From positions 620,001 to 684,000 of the forward strand of contig NZ_QWGE01000002.1 in assembly GCF_003576375.1 (NCBI RefSeq): DNA of 64,000 nucleotides, in the 5' to 3' direction. A model generated the notes under the pieces. It did not search any database. It was not told where the DNA came from and saw nothing but the letters and a program-made list of their open reading frames with translations. Made by a program: the position numbers and the translations under genes. Source of the DNA: Pontibacter oryzae (GTDB taxonomy: Bacteria; Bacteroidota; Bacteroidia; Cytophagales; Hymenobacteraceae). Shown piece after piece: positions 7,988 to 15,727 of the stretch; positions within the stretch are counted from its first letter, which is position 1, and each line of letters begins with the position of its first letter.

Positions 7988-8545
7988 ATGAAAAAGAACT
8001 TGATTTTAATTATCACACCTGTCGTCATATTGGCTCTGCTAGTTCTGTTTGCACCTCAGTTCCTGAACAATACTGTGCGTGCAGAGAAACCAACGACCGA
8101 ATTTTCTAGGCAGGAGCCAATAACTCCAGAAACTCAACCTAATGTACCTTTGCAAAACTCTAAAGCTGAGCAGCTTATTTCTTATGCAATGAGCCTTAAA
8201 GGAACACCGTACATTTATGCGGGTATGAGCCCCGATGGATTTGACTGCTCTGGATTTACCGCACATGTCTTTGATGCCTATGGAATTGATATTCCCCATT
8301 CTTCTCGCATGCAGGCTGATGAGGGGTTAAATGTTAGTCGCGAAGAGGCTCAGCCGGGTGATCTTGTAATTTTTACAGGCACAAATGCAGCTGTGCGTGA
8401 GCCTGGCCACGTAGGAATCGTAATCTCGGAGCCAGGAGACACGATTGCCTTTGTTCATTCTTCATCGAACGGTGGCGTAAAGGTAAGCAAGGTTGAAGGT
8501 ACGCGCTACAATGAGCGTTTCTTAGAAATTCGTCGTGTACTCTAA
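7988..8545 (+). CDS. NlpC/P60 family cell-wall hydrolase
   Basis: A 185-residue protein with an N-terminal membrane anchor or signal (LILIITPVVILALLVLFAP) and a Thr/Pro/Glu-rich linker to about residue 55. The NlpC/P60 papain-like domain runs from about 60 to 185. The catalytic cysteine is in FDCSGF, the histidine in GHVGIV, and the third residue in the FVHSSS strand. Such enzymes cut peptide stems of peptidoglycan (gamma-D-Glu-diamino acid bonds). The location should be periplasmic. It stands alone between a divergent SpoIIAA-like gene and a small membrane protein. Confidence 0.92.
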   Translation: MKKNLILIITPVVILALLVLFAPQFLNNTVRAEKPTTEFSRQEPITPETQPNVPLQNSKAEQLISYAMSLKGTPYIYAGMSPDGFDCSGFTAHVFDAYGIDIPHSSRMQADEGLNVSREEAQPGDLVIFTGTNAAVREPGHVGIVISEPGDTIAFVHSSSNGGVKVSKVEGTRYNERFLEIRRVL

Positions 8546-8625
8546 GCAAAGCATAACTGATTGCTTATTTTTCGTACACAAAACCATAGCGTGCATTACG
8601 GCTATCCAACGTTTAACTCTTAGCT

Positions 8626-9000
8626 ATGGTCCATCCCTATATTATAAATACGTTTAATGCCCTTATACTTATTATTGTCGGGCTTGTTGGTTACTTCACG
8701 CAGCCAACGAGCCCGATCATAGCCCTTTCGTTGGGTTTTTTAGGCATTTTGCTTCTGGCGTGTTCTTACCATCTCCACAAACACAACCGATTCGTTTTTC
8801 ACACGGTAACGGCACTAACATTGTTAACTGGCGCACTTATAATCTGGCAGATTGATCCAGAAACTTTCACTTGGAATTTGAGAAACGCACTATTTCTGAT
8901 TTCAGGCGTGAGTTGCTTAGTGGCTGTTGGGGTTTATGTTGGCACATTTATACAGGAACGCAGAACGCGGGATAACTCAATTTATAAGGAGGATTTATAG
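8626..9000 (+). CDS. Small four-helix membrane protein of unknown function
   Basis: A 124-residue very hydrophobic protein with four predicted membrane helices (about 8-25, 29-49, 57-77 and 87-108) and a charged C-terminal tail (QERRTRDNSIYKEDL). The small-residue-rich first pair (IIVGLVGYFTQP, ALSLGFLGILLLA) recalls TMEM14-like four-helix proteins, but I cannot confirm the family. It starts 80 nt after the NlpC/P60 gene and could be co-transcribed with it, since I see no terminator between them. The stop codon is preceded by an AAGGAGG that is not followed by any start codon. Confidence 0.65.
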   Translation: MVHPYIINTFNALILIIVGLVGYFTQPTSPIIALSLGFLGILLLACSYHLHKHNRFVFHTVTALTLLTGALIIWQIDPETFTWNLRNALFLISGVSCLVAVGVYVGTFIQERRTRDNSIYKEDL

Positions 9001-9010
9001 GGCGGGTAGC

Positions 9011-9056
9011 AAAAAAGAAACACCTGATGTAGCCCGTCAGATTACACCAGGTGTTT
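9011..9056 (-). terminator. Rho-independent terminator of a leftward unit
   Basis: On the minus strand a 14-bp stem with one mismatch (arms 9043-9056 and 9018-9031, core AAACACCTG / CAGGTGTTT) is followed by CTTTTTT. The T-run is on the minus side only, so it stops leftward transcription. The only candidate transcript to its right is the micro-ORF unit at 9056-9260. Confidence 0.7.
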
Positions 9057-9133
9057 CAGGAATCCCTCAACTTCTTAGTAAGCGGCGCTCTGTTATTCAG
9101 TTTACCATCTTGTAAGAAGACCAGAGGTAACAT
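9056..9133 (-). CDS. Possible second micro-ORF (25 codons)
   Basis: ATG at 9133 opens MLPLVFLQDGKLNNRAPLTK, ending KLRDS at 9058; the stop codon touches the terminator stem. No Shine-Dalgarno precedes it. It is in a different frame from the first micro-ORF and 34 nt downstream, after a hairpin (AAGCAGTA / TACTGCTT). Not recognised; it may be chance or may be translated only after the upstream ORF. Confidence 0.22.
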   Translation of the reverse strand: MLPLVFLQDGKLNNRAPLTKKLRDS

Positions 9134-9216
9134 CGCTATCTGCGCAAGCAGTAGCTAGTACTGCTTACTAAGCCAGATCACCTTTAGAGTGAACATTATT
9201 ACCTAGGCTTACTAAG
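9074..9216. repeat. Two direct copies and one inverted copy of a 10-mer
   Basis: GCTTACTAAG occurs at 9163-9172 and 9207-9216, and its exact reverse complement CTTAGTAAGC at 9074-9083. In the leftward transcript the last copy can pair with either of the first two, giving two mutually exclusive stems. One of the first two lies inside the micro-ORF and the other spans its stop codon, so the choice could depend on whether ribosomes occupy the ORF. Confidence 0.6.
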
Positions 9217-9236
9217 ACGACCGATGGATTAGACAT
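9168..9236 (-). CDS. Shine-Dalgarno-led micro-ORF (22 codons)
   Basis: ATG at 9236 encodes MSNPSVVLVSLGNNVHSKGD followed by LA and tandem stops TAG TAA. It is preceded at 4 nt by AAGGAGG, the strongest Shine-Dalgarno in the window together with that of infC. Bacteroidota ribosomes usually ignore such sequences, so its presence suggests selected, perhaps regulated, translation. No cysteines, no membrane segment, no family I recognise. A longer frame reading through from 9365 exists, but the Shine-Dalgarno argues for the inner ATG. The unit ends in a proper terminator. It may be a leader peptide, a small protein, or part of a structured RNA. Confidence 0.4.
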   Translation of the reverse strand: MSNPSVVLVSLGNNVHSKGDLA

Positions 9237-9247
9237 AGCACCTCCTT
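9237..9247 (-). promoter_or_regulatory. Strong Shine-Dalgarno
   Basis: AAGGAGG followed by TGCT and ATG on the minus strand. The extended match AAAGGAGGTG is near-complementary to the 16S rRNA 3' end. Such sites are rare in this phylum, where the anti-Shine-Dalgarno is normally hidden by ribosomal proteins. Confidence 0.55.
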
Positions 9248-9624
9248 TCTCTTTAGTCCGACATAAACCATGAGCCTGAATCTGGTAGATTATTTGTACC
9301 AAAAAGATGCCCAAAGCCCGTGGCACTCGCCACTCACTGTTGTATAAAGTTAAAACTTGGCTCAAAAGTTCACATTTTTTTTGTGTTTTATTTTGCAGAA
9401 ATAAGTATTTCCGGCACTATTAATGCTAAGTTAATGAGTGTTAAACCGTTACACAATTCGCCTTACCAAGGTAAATTTCGTGGCTTTTGTAAATTTGTAG
9501 ACACAGCTTCACTATTGAATTAAAATTTAAATTAAAATGTACTTTCATTTTCTGAGCGCTGCCTCATCAGATGAATTATTTTACTTATATTTCGTTAATA
9601 ACTCACAACTAATTAAACAATCTA
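9248..9624. other. Leader of the micro-ORF unit and promoter region of the DUF2147 gene
   Basis: A 377-nt gap. Its left part would be the 5' leader of the leftward unit and can form hairpins (GTGGC/GCCAC at 9319-9332; TGGTA/TACCA near 9282-9300). The leftward promoter is not clear. Its right part holds plus-strand -7-like boxes TAAATTTG (9490-9497, exact) and TATATTTC (9586-9593, one mismatch, 32 nt before the DUF2147 start). No protein gene is supported. Confidence 0.4.
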
Positions 9625-10056
9625 ATGAAAAAGCACCTTCTAACCCTGCTTGTGCTCATGCTTTTCTCAACCTGCGCATGGGCTCAAAAGCTGTCTCCGC
9701 TAGGCGTCTGGACTAATGAAGACGGAAAAGCAAAATTTGAGATTTACCAGTGCGGCGATAAGCTTTGCGGTAAAATTGTATCGCTTAAAGAGCCAAACCG
9801 AAACGGCAAGGCTAAGCTCGATGATAACAACCCTGAAAAAAACCAACGCATGCGCCCACTCATGGGTATGGTTTTTATGAAAGGTTTTGAGTATGAAGGC
9901 GGTAACAAATGGGACGAAGGCACAATCTATGACCCGGAAAGCGGCAAAACTTACTCCTGCTACATGAAAATGCTTGGCAAAGATAAAATGGAGGTGAAAG
10001 GGTATATTGGTATCTCGCTGATTGGCCGTGCCCAGACTTGGACACGCGTGAACTAG
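9625..10056 (+). CDS. DUF2147 domain-containing exported protein
   Basis: A 143-residue protein with a clear signal peptide (MKKHLLTLLVLMLFSTCAWA, cut before Q) and a DUF2147 domain filling the mature chain. Features are LGVWTNEDGKAKFEIYQCG, the paired cysteines of YQCGDKLCGKI, the RMRPLMGMVFMKGFEYE segment and DPESGKTYSCYMKM. The family is a small lipocalin-like beta barrel common in the periplasm of Bacteroidota and Proteobacteria, with no fixed function. It is monocistronic with a terminator just downstream. Confidence 0.9.
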   Translation: MKKHLLTLLVLMLFSTCAWAQKLSPLGVWTNEDGKAKFEIYQCGDKLCGKIVSLKEPNRNGKAKLDDNNPEKNQRMRPLMGMVFMKGFEYEGGNKWDEGTIYDPESGKTYSCYMKMLGKDKMEVKGYIGISLIGRAQTWTRVN

Positions 10057-10081
10057 CATAACATAAAATACAGAGCAAAGA

Positions 10082-10112
10082 AAAAGGGTTGGTAAGGCAC
10101 CAACCCTTTTTT
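10082..10112. terminator. Terminator of the DUF2147 gene
   Basis: Perfect stem AAAAGGGTTGGT / ACCAACCCTTTT with a 4-5 nt loop and T-run; also usable from the other side by the gene at 10187. Confidence 0.85.
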
Positions 10113-10186
10113 ATTAACCCTTTACAAGGTTATTAACTGCCATTTAAGGATTTTTGTTTTGATAATTTGCTTAGCAAACCAAGATT

Positions 10187-10654
10187 CTAAAAAACCTGCA
10201 ACACCTTATACGTTTTGTCTCTGAATGTAAACTCCTCTCCCGCTGTTTTGCCAGCCATCGCCTTGTACAACGGCGACATGCCGGATATGGCAAAGTAAGA
10301 CTCTCCTTCAACTTTTAGCTCTCCTATACTAATCCCAATATAGTAATTCTGGAAATCAGTATGAACAACCGCGCCTAACGAAACATCACGGTTAAGCTTT
10401 GTGGCATTAATACGGCGTAGCACACTTTGCGTGGTAATAAGCTCATCAAGCTGGCGCGCATACATGTCTCGTTGGATCTGGCAGTTCTCCCTGAATGATT
10501 CAAACTTATCTTCCATGGCTCCCTGGTGGTCGTTGGCGCTTGCCTGCGCTTCGTCCATGGCATCTTTGGCAGCTTTTATCTGCGCGCTTAAAAGGCGGGA
10601 ACACTCCTGAAGCAACCGTTTTTTAGTTTCGAGCTCTTGTGTAATCATTTCCAT
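10187..10654 (-). CDS. GreA/GreB-like coiled-coil protein
   Basis: A 155-residue protein with a long charged helix pair (about 1-85, LETKKRLLQECSRLLSAQIK) and a small beta domain (about 88-155). The beta domain contains LGAVVHTDFQNYYIGISIGE, ISGMSPLYKAMAGKTAGEEF and the end YKVLQVF. This matches the overall plan of Gre transcript-cleavage factors, N-terminal coiled coil plus FKBP-like C-terminal domain, in a divergent form found across Bacteroidota. The acidic tip residues needed for cleavage stimulation cannot be assigned with confidence, so it may bind RNA polymerase without cleaving. Automatic pipelines often give this type misleading enzyme names. Monocistronic. Confidence 0.65.
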   Translation of the reverse strand: MEMITQELETKKRLLQECSRLLSAQIKAAKDAMDEAQASANDHQGAMEDKFESFRENCQIQRDMYARQLDELITTQSVLRRINATKLNRDVSLGAVVHTDFQNYYIGISIGELKVEGESYFAISGMSPLYKAMAGKTAGEEFTFRDKTYKVLQVF

Positions 10655-10841
10655 ATATTCTCAGCGTTAGCACCAGCTTTTGTTATTATAGCCAGCAGAT
10701 CATAGCCTGCATATAAACACGCAACTGGTAATGTTACGTTTGTTTTACCTAATTTTAAAGTTTGAAAGGGTAATATTAGCTCATCCCTTGGCAAAGAATA
10801 AACTATTTAGGGTATACCATGTTTAATGGATAAATTATCAG

Positions 10842-11435
10842 ATGCCATTTAACGATTTTTTTTTCCGATTGTTGGGATTGAAAGACAATATGCCCACTTG
10901 TACCAGGCTTGAACGCACCCATAAGTTCAAGGCGGCATATCGTGCATGGGTAGATAAACAAGTATATCTTAACTGGACTGAACCGTTTTTTAAAGCCTAC
11001 CACTTCCAAAAAGCTGGTATGGCCAGCACTCTTCGGGTGCAGTTAATTAAGGACGAGAACCTGAGTGGCGCTGTGTTTTTCTATGACCCTAGTATTGGGG
11101 CGCAGAACTTCGGTTTCTTATTTGACCTACTGAAAGATCGTGTGCAGAACTTAGGCTATACGTTGCATAGCTGTGACAAACTGGAAGTGAGGCATGAGCG
11201 CTACACAGAGCAGATAGAAAAGCATTTGCTGACACCCCCCGCCTCAGACCTTCCTGGGAGCAGCCTTTGCAACCAAATGTATGGCAATGTTTTGCTAGAC
11301 TATGTCTTAATTAATAAGCAACCTGGGTTTATCAAGTTTATCGCAAATACATACCAAGACTCGTATTTCTCCCCTCCTCTTACTTTTGATGAGCTGTTAA
11401 AGAAGGTGCTTCGGCCTGATGACAACCAGCTATGA
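10842..11435 (+). CDS. Conserved-looking protein of unknown function
   Basis: A 197-residue soluble protein I do not recognise. There is no signal peptide and no membrane helix. Visible features are a basic segment (THKFKAAYRAWVDKQVYLNW), a mixed alpha/beta centre (AVFFYDPSIGAQNFGFLFDL, LKDRVQNLGYTLHSCDKL) and a charged C-terminus. Codon use and composition match the neighbours, and a complete -7 box TACGTTTG lies at 10735-10742, about 100 nt upstream. The second methionine (residue 17) is an alternative start, which would remove an unusual Phe-rich opening. It sits between divergent and co-directional genes with no operon partner. Confidence 0.6.
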   Translation: MPFNDFFFRLLGLKDNMPTCTRLERTHKFKAAYRAWVDKQVYLNWTEPFFKAYHFQKAGMASTLRVQLIKDENLSGAVFFYDPSIGAQNFGFLFDLLKDRVQNLGYTLHSCDKLEVRHERYTEQIEKHLLTPPASDLPGSSLCNQMYGNVLLDYVLINKQPGFIKFIANTYQDSYFSPPLTFDELLKKVLRPDDNQL

Positions 11436-11566
11436 GAAGAATATATACTTTAATATATAATTAGTATCTCTATAGTATAAACTTCTGGTATTTTGTTTCA
11501 ATTTATCTGAATTTAAGGTAGATTTAGATCCCTGAGAACAAATACTTAACTTACTAAATTACGCCT

Positions 11567-14086
11567 ATGCTGCAGCGTTTACTTTGTCTGTTTTTCCTGC
11601 TGTCAATATCTTTTGTTGCCCGCGCCACGCATATTGTAGGAGGCGAGTTCGAGATGCAGCATGTGCAAGATTATAATTACCGACTGCAGCTTAACCTCTA
11701 TTTTGATGCGGTAAACGGAAGCCCAGCCGCTTTGGATCAAACAATTACTGTTACAATTTTCGAGAAAGGCAGCAACAGGTTGGTTCGTACGGAGCTCATG
11801 CGTATAAAAGAGCAGTCATTTGTGCCCTATACCAATATCGATTGCACGGTAGGCCAGCTTAGCACCAAGAAAATTGTTTATTACGAAACGATATACTTGC
11901 CGCCTGCCACTTTCAGTAACCCACAAGGCTATTATGTAACCTGGGAGCGCTGCTGCCGAAATGGCACAATCAATAACATTGTGAGGCCCCAGGACGCTGC
12001 CCAAACCTTTTACATGGAGTTTCCGGCAGTCGTTAAAAACGGGGAGCCTTTTATCAATTCATCTCCTATACTTTTTCCTCCTTTAAGTGATTACGCCTGC
12101 GTAAACGAGCAGTTTTACTTCGATTTCAACGGCTCAGACCCAGACGGCGACTCCATTGTGTATGATATGGTGACTCCACTCAATGGGTATACCACGACTT
12201 CGATGCCAATTTATACTACTCAACCGCGCCCCGCACCATACCCTGAGATCTCTTGGGTTGCTGGCTACAGCACAAACGCACAGGTTCAGGGTAACCCTGC
12301 CATTAACATCAATGCAGAAACGGGGCAGCTAACCATGCGCCCTTCCTCTAAAGGTTTATTTGTTTTTGGTATTCGTGCGCAGGAGTATAGAAAGGGTATA
12401 AAAATAGGTGAAATAAGACGCGATTTTCAAGTATTGGTGCTCGATTGCCCAAGAAACCAAACTCCTAAAGTACTGGCTAAGGAAACAAATAAGAAAGAGT
12501 TTTACCAGGAAGGTCAAGTACTCAAGATCAACTCAACAGATGCCAACCGCTGCCTTAACGTACTTTTCACTGACCCGGACCGTAGCGAATACGTGGAGCT
12601 CCGTGCCAGGCCCGTTAACTTTTCGCGCCGAGACTATACTTTCCAAGGCTTAACCAAAGGCACGATTAACCAAGGTGCCTCTTCTGACACACTTAAAGCC
12701 ACACTTTGCTTTGATGAGTGCTTCGATACGGAAGGGAAAGTATATTTAATGGACCTGATCGTAAAAGATGACGGCTGTAGCTTACCGCGTCAGGATACTG
12801 TTCGCGTGAGCTTTATCATTGAGCCTACGCCTGATGCTCCTCCTGCTCTCTCGCTGTCTACTGCTAAACGGGTTTTTGAGGTGCAACAAGGCGATAAGCT
12901 AAACTTTGACGTTCTAGGTGTTGACCCAGATCAGGATGTACTGTCGTTAACGGCAGAGGCCAGGAACTTTACGATGGCTTCGCAACAGATTAGTTTTGCT
13001 AATAAGAGCGGTGCAGGGCAAGTCTCCTCGCCTTTTTCCTGGGATATAACCTGCGAAACACTTAAACAAGAATCTTATACTATCGATTTTGTGCTTAAAA
13101 CCTTGGTCTGTAACAAAGAGGTTGTGCGCAGGGAAACAATTGAGGTTAAAACTATCTCTACTAACAATGTCCCGACGATAAGCTCAGACCAAACAGCGCC
13201 AGTAATTGAACTGATGATTGGCCAGCCCTTCACTGCAAGCATACTAGGAAAAGATGTTGACCTTGATGCACTCGCTTTAACAGCCACCGGCGAAGGGTTT
13301 GACCTGAATGCTTATGGCATGGCTTTTTCCAGCACGGGCGGAAAAGGAGTGGCAAACGGCAATTTCAGTTTTACACCAAGCTGCGCAGCCATCCAGAAAG
13401 GGAATTTAAAAGTGAAGTTTGTACTGAAAGAAGAAGCCTGCTCTTCGTCTCCTGACCAGGAACTCGTGATGGAGTTCATTATCAAAGACCCGAACAATGC
13501 GCCTGCACTTACTTCTGATCAGAGCATAACTTCCATTAGCCTAAAATTGAATGAAGCGTTTGAAGCAAACCTCGATGGCTTGGACATAGATAAAAACATC
13601 CTGATAATGACTGCCGAGGGCGATGGATTTAACCTGGCCGATTATGGAATGACCTTTACATCAGCGGGAGGCGTTGGCCAGGCAGTAGGTAAATTTAACT
13701 GGGTGGCTACTTGCCTGGGCTCTGAAAACACTGTGCTGCGCGTTAATTTTTTGCTGAGTGAAGATGCCTGCAACCCAAAGCCCCAAAAGCTGACAATGGA
13801 GTTTACGGTTGTTGCGCCCAAGATTTCTGACTATGTTCCGTCAAACATATTTACACCGAACGGCGATGGCAAAAATGACTTTTTTGAAGTGCCAGGCTTG
13901 CCTTCAGATTTCTGTTCAGCCACTTTCACTAGCGTCCGAATATTTAACCGTTGGGGCCGTGAAGTATACCGCAGCACAGATAACAATTTCCGCTGGGATG
14001 GCAAGGACGTGAATGATGGTGTATACTTTTACGTGATTGATTATGCTACCAGTTCGTATAAAGGAAGCGTGACGCTTGTGAGGTAA
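11567..14086 (+). CDS. Large secreted T9SS cargo with type B (CHU_C) sorting domain
   Basis: An 839-residue exported protein. The signal peptide (MLQRLLCLFFLLSISFVARA) is followed by the opening THIVGGEFEM, common in Bacteroidota gliding-motility-associated proteins. Residues about 430-745 hold three related repeats of roughly 105 residues. Each has a DQ...F...GxDxDxxxLxLTA core, then GxGFxLxxYGMxFxSxGGxG, and ends in a Cys-containing strand; the middle and last are clearest. The C-terminus (about 755-839) is the CHU_C domain: PSNIFTPNGDGKNDFFEVPG, VRIFNRWGREVY, FRWDGKDVNDGVYFYVIDY. This domain directs export by the type IX system and attachment to the cell surface. An adhesin or structural role is likely, but the substrate is unknown. 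Confidence 0.92.
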   Translation: MLQRLLCLFFLLSISFVARATHIVGGEFEMQHVQDYNYRLQLNLYFDAVNGSPAALDQTITVTIFEKGSNRLVRTELMRIKEQSFVPYTNIDCTVGQLSTKKIVYYETIYLPPATFSNPQGYYVTWERCCRNGTINNIVRPQDAAQTFYMEFPAVVKNGEPFINSSPILFPPLSDYACVNEQFYFDFNGSDPDGDSIVYDMVTPLNGYTTTSMPIYTTQPRPAPYPEISWVAGYSTNAQVQGNPAININAETGQLTMRPSSKGLFVFGIRAQEYRKGIKIGEIRRDFQVLVLDCPRNQTPKVLAKETNKKEFYQEGQVLKINSTDANRCLNVLFTDPDRSEYVELRARPVNFSRRDYTFQGLTKGTINQGASSDTLKATLCFDECFDTEGKVYLMDLIVKDDGCSLPRQDTVRVSFIIEPTPDAPPALSLSTAKRVFEVQQGDKLNFDVLGVDPDQDVLSLTAEARNFTMASQQISFANKSGAGQVSSPFSWDITCETLKQESYTIDFVLKTLVCNKEVVRRETIEVKTISTNNVPTISSDQTAPVIELMIGQPFTASILGKDVDLDALALTATGEGFDLNAYGMAFSSTGGKGVANGNFSFTPSCAAIQKGNLKVKFVLKEEACSSSPDQELVMEFIIKDPNNAPALTSDQSITSISLKLNEAFEANLDGLDIDKNILIMTAEGDGFNLADYGMTFTSAGGVGQAVGKFNWVATCLGSENTVLRVNFLLSEDACNPKPQKLTMEFTVVAPKISDYVPSNIFTPNGDGKNDFFEVPGLPSDFCSATFTSVRIFNRWGREVYRSTDNNFRWDGKDVNDGVYFYVIDYATSSYKGSVTLVR

Positions 14087-14107
14087 GCTATAAGTATAAC
14101 GTAACAG

Positions 14108-14150
14108 AAAGCCCGCCTAAGTATGAGTTACTGAGGCGGGCTTTGTTTTA
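14108..14150. terminator. Bidirectional terminator
   Basis: An 11-bp stem AAAGCCCGCCT / AGGCGGGCTTT followed by a T-rich run, between the T9SS cargo and the convergent membrane protein gene. Confidence 0.8.
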
Positions 14151-14165
14151 TATATCAAAGAGAAA

Positions 14166-14792
14166 CTAAGCTATAAACAGAAATACAACATAGAGCGCCA
14201 TCCAAAGAAAATCCATGAAGTGCCAATAGCTATTGAGCATAGCCAGTTGCAGATGGCGGAACGGATCGCGGATAAAAATGAGGCTGCGCACGCCATCGCT
14301 TTTCACATAGATGGTTTTAAAAACCATAAAAGACAGAAAAATAATACCACCGGCCAGGTGCAGCATGTGCAGCGCTGAAATAAGGTATAGATAAGTACCA
14401 GACGCTTTTCCGGAAAAATGTATACCCGTTCTGGACATCTCATTCCAGCCGATTAGCTGCGCAACAATAAAAAGCAAACCCAAGCCGAGGGTAAAGCCAA
14501 GGTAGCGGGCCATTTTCTTTAGCTTTTCCTGCTTATAAAGCCTTGGAACTTTAGAAATGGTATAGCTGCTGAAAAGTAATAGAATAGTGCTTATGCTGAA
14601 GAATTTAGGTAGCTCGAAGTTTTGTGATGGAAAGCCGCCCGTCCGGATGAAAGCCACAATCAGAATAAAAAACAAAACCCCAATCCCAATCATGCTCAGG
14701 TATAAAAGCATTTTGATTGGGTGCATTTTCTCGATCCTCCTAAAGGCTGAGCGTTGCCTAGAATCTACTTGGTTTTTTTTATCCTGGTTCAT
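14166..14792 (-). CDS. Cytochrome c oxidase subunit III-like protein
   Basis: A 208-residue membrane protein with five predicted helices (about 29-50, 64-82, 97-117, 133-155 and 185-207). The helix start LISALHMLHLAGGIIFL and the C-terminal SYWHFMDFLWMALYVVFLF are hallmarks of haem-copper oxidase subunit III. The length fits the short five-helix form. No subunit I or II gene is near, so it may belong to an oxidase encoded elsewhere, or act as an assembly partner. Subunit III carries no redox centre and supports proton uptake and stability. Confidence 0.85.
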   Translation of the reverse strand: MNQDKKNQVDSRQRSAFRRIEKMHPIKMLLYLSMIGIGVLFFILIVAFIRTGGFPSQNFELPKFFSISTILLLFSSYTISKVPRLYKQEKLKKMARYLGFTLGLGLLFIVAQLIGWNEMSRTGIHFSGKASGTYLYLISALHMLHLAGGIIFLSFMVFKTIYVKSDGVRSLIFIRDPFRHLQLAMLNSYWHFMDFLWMALYVVFLFIA

Positions 14793-15063
14793 TCGCTACA
14801 CGTTATCAGAGGCTGAGAAATTTGCCGTAGGTCTTTGAGGGCATTATGTGTGTTTAACCTCTGTATACTACATTTATACCTTCACTACCATCTTATAGTT
14901 TTCTAATTGCGGAGTTAATTTTAAGCAACTACACTGCTTCAATATACAACAAACATAGGCTAGCTTTGTTGCATTCAAATATTCAGACCAGGCAAAGACC
15001 GTGAGCACCACCCTCACCTCAAAACCTGCGTTAGTATAAGTATAGTTTAAGAAACAATACTTT

Positions 15064-15645
15064 ATGAAAAATAAGCTACCCATAGTATACCCTATGTTAG
15101 TACTATTGCTGTGTATAGGCACATTTAACAGCTTTGCACAACAAGGGCCAGCCGCATATACAGGCAGTAACCGCATTATAATTGCCTTAGAGGGGCCAAC
15201 CTCAATGTATGAGTTTATGTCGCGGCAGATGATCGTACGCCATAACAAAGCAACCCAAAAGTTAGAGTGTGTTATTCCAGTATCAACGTTGATACCTTTA
15301 AACGATACAATTCCGGCTGATATGGCCTTCGAAGTGCTTTTCGGGGCAAAGTATCCCCAATTGTATCTCAACATCGATGCACCTTTACAAATAATAAGTT
15401 CAGGAAATTTAACGCCAGAGACAGTAAAGCGCATCATTTCTATTGGTTTACAAGGCGTAAATAATGAATCGGCCATACCTGTGGCCTTTACCACCGAGAA
15501 TAATGCGTTATACTTTTCTACTAACTTTGAGATAATGCTTGATAATTTCCAGGCATCCCTACCCGTCAAGTACCTGCCATACTTAACAGGCCGCATGCAA
15601 GTTTCTATAGACCGGGCTCGCTGGGTTAGCAGAGATATGCGCTAA
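15064..15645 (+). CDS. Exported protein, possibly YceI-like
   Basis: A 193-residue protein with a signal peptide (PIVYPMLVLLLCIGTFNSFA, cut before Q). The mature part is beta-rich: NRIIIALEGPTSMYEFMSRQ, then KLECVIPVSTLIP, ADMAFEVLFGAKYPQL and a closing SLPVKYLPYLTG. The pattern of an initial strand with a fold-defining G-x-T, followed by a short core strand and paired late strands, recalls the YceI-like lipid-binding barrel, but no diagnostic motif settles it. An exact -7-type box TAGCTTTG lies at 14961-14968, 95 nt upstream, without a clear -33. The longer opposite-strand frame (14874-15596) is its shadow. Confidence 0.6.
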   Translation: MKNKLPIVYPMLVLLLCIGTFNSFAQQGPAAYTGSNRIIIALEGPTSMYEFMSRQMIVRHNKATQKLECVIPVSTLIPLNDTIPADMAFEVLFGAKYPQLYLNIDAPLQIISSGNLTPETVKRIISIGLQGVNNESAIPVAFTTENNALYFSTNFEIMLDNFQASLPVKYLPYLTGRMQVSIDRARWVSRDMR

Positions 15646-15669
15646 TTTACCGTTAGCGAGCGCTTGCTG

Positions 15670-15699
15670 TTGGTAAAGTAATTGTAAATGCTACTTTTG
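15670..15699 (+). promoter_or_regulatory. Promoter of the DUF4920 lipoprotein gene
   Basis: TTG (15670-15672), a 19-nt spacer and TACTTTTG (15692-15699), an exact match to the Bacteroidota pattern with ideal spacing. The start codon follows 29 nt after the -7 box. Confidence 0.65.
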
Positions 15700-15727
15700 T
15701 TTTCACAAAACTTGTAAACACCCGTTC

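Noticed and set aside
8984..8998. AAGGAGG near the end of the small membrane protein gene as a ribosome-binding site
   Set aside because: No start codon follows at a usable distance; the stop codon comes first.
9120..9260. Possible tmRNA because of a short tag-like ORF ending in an Ala
   Set aside because: No tRNA-like ends, no CCA, no typical ALAA tag, and tmRNA tags are not preceded by a Shine-Dalgarno.
9168..9365. The longer 65-codon version of the micro-ORF
   Set aside because: The strong Shine-Dalgarno lies inside this frame, directly before the inner ATG, so the inner start was preferred.
14874..15596. A 240-codon minus-strand open frame opposite the exported protein at 15064
   Set aside because: It is longer than the plus-strand gene, but has no family character, no promoter, and the plus frame has a clear signal peptide. 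It is a shadow.
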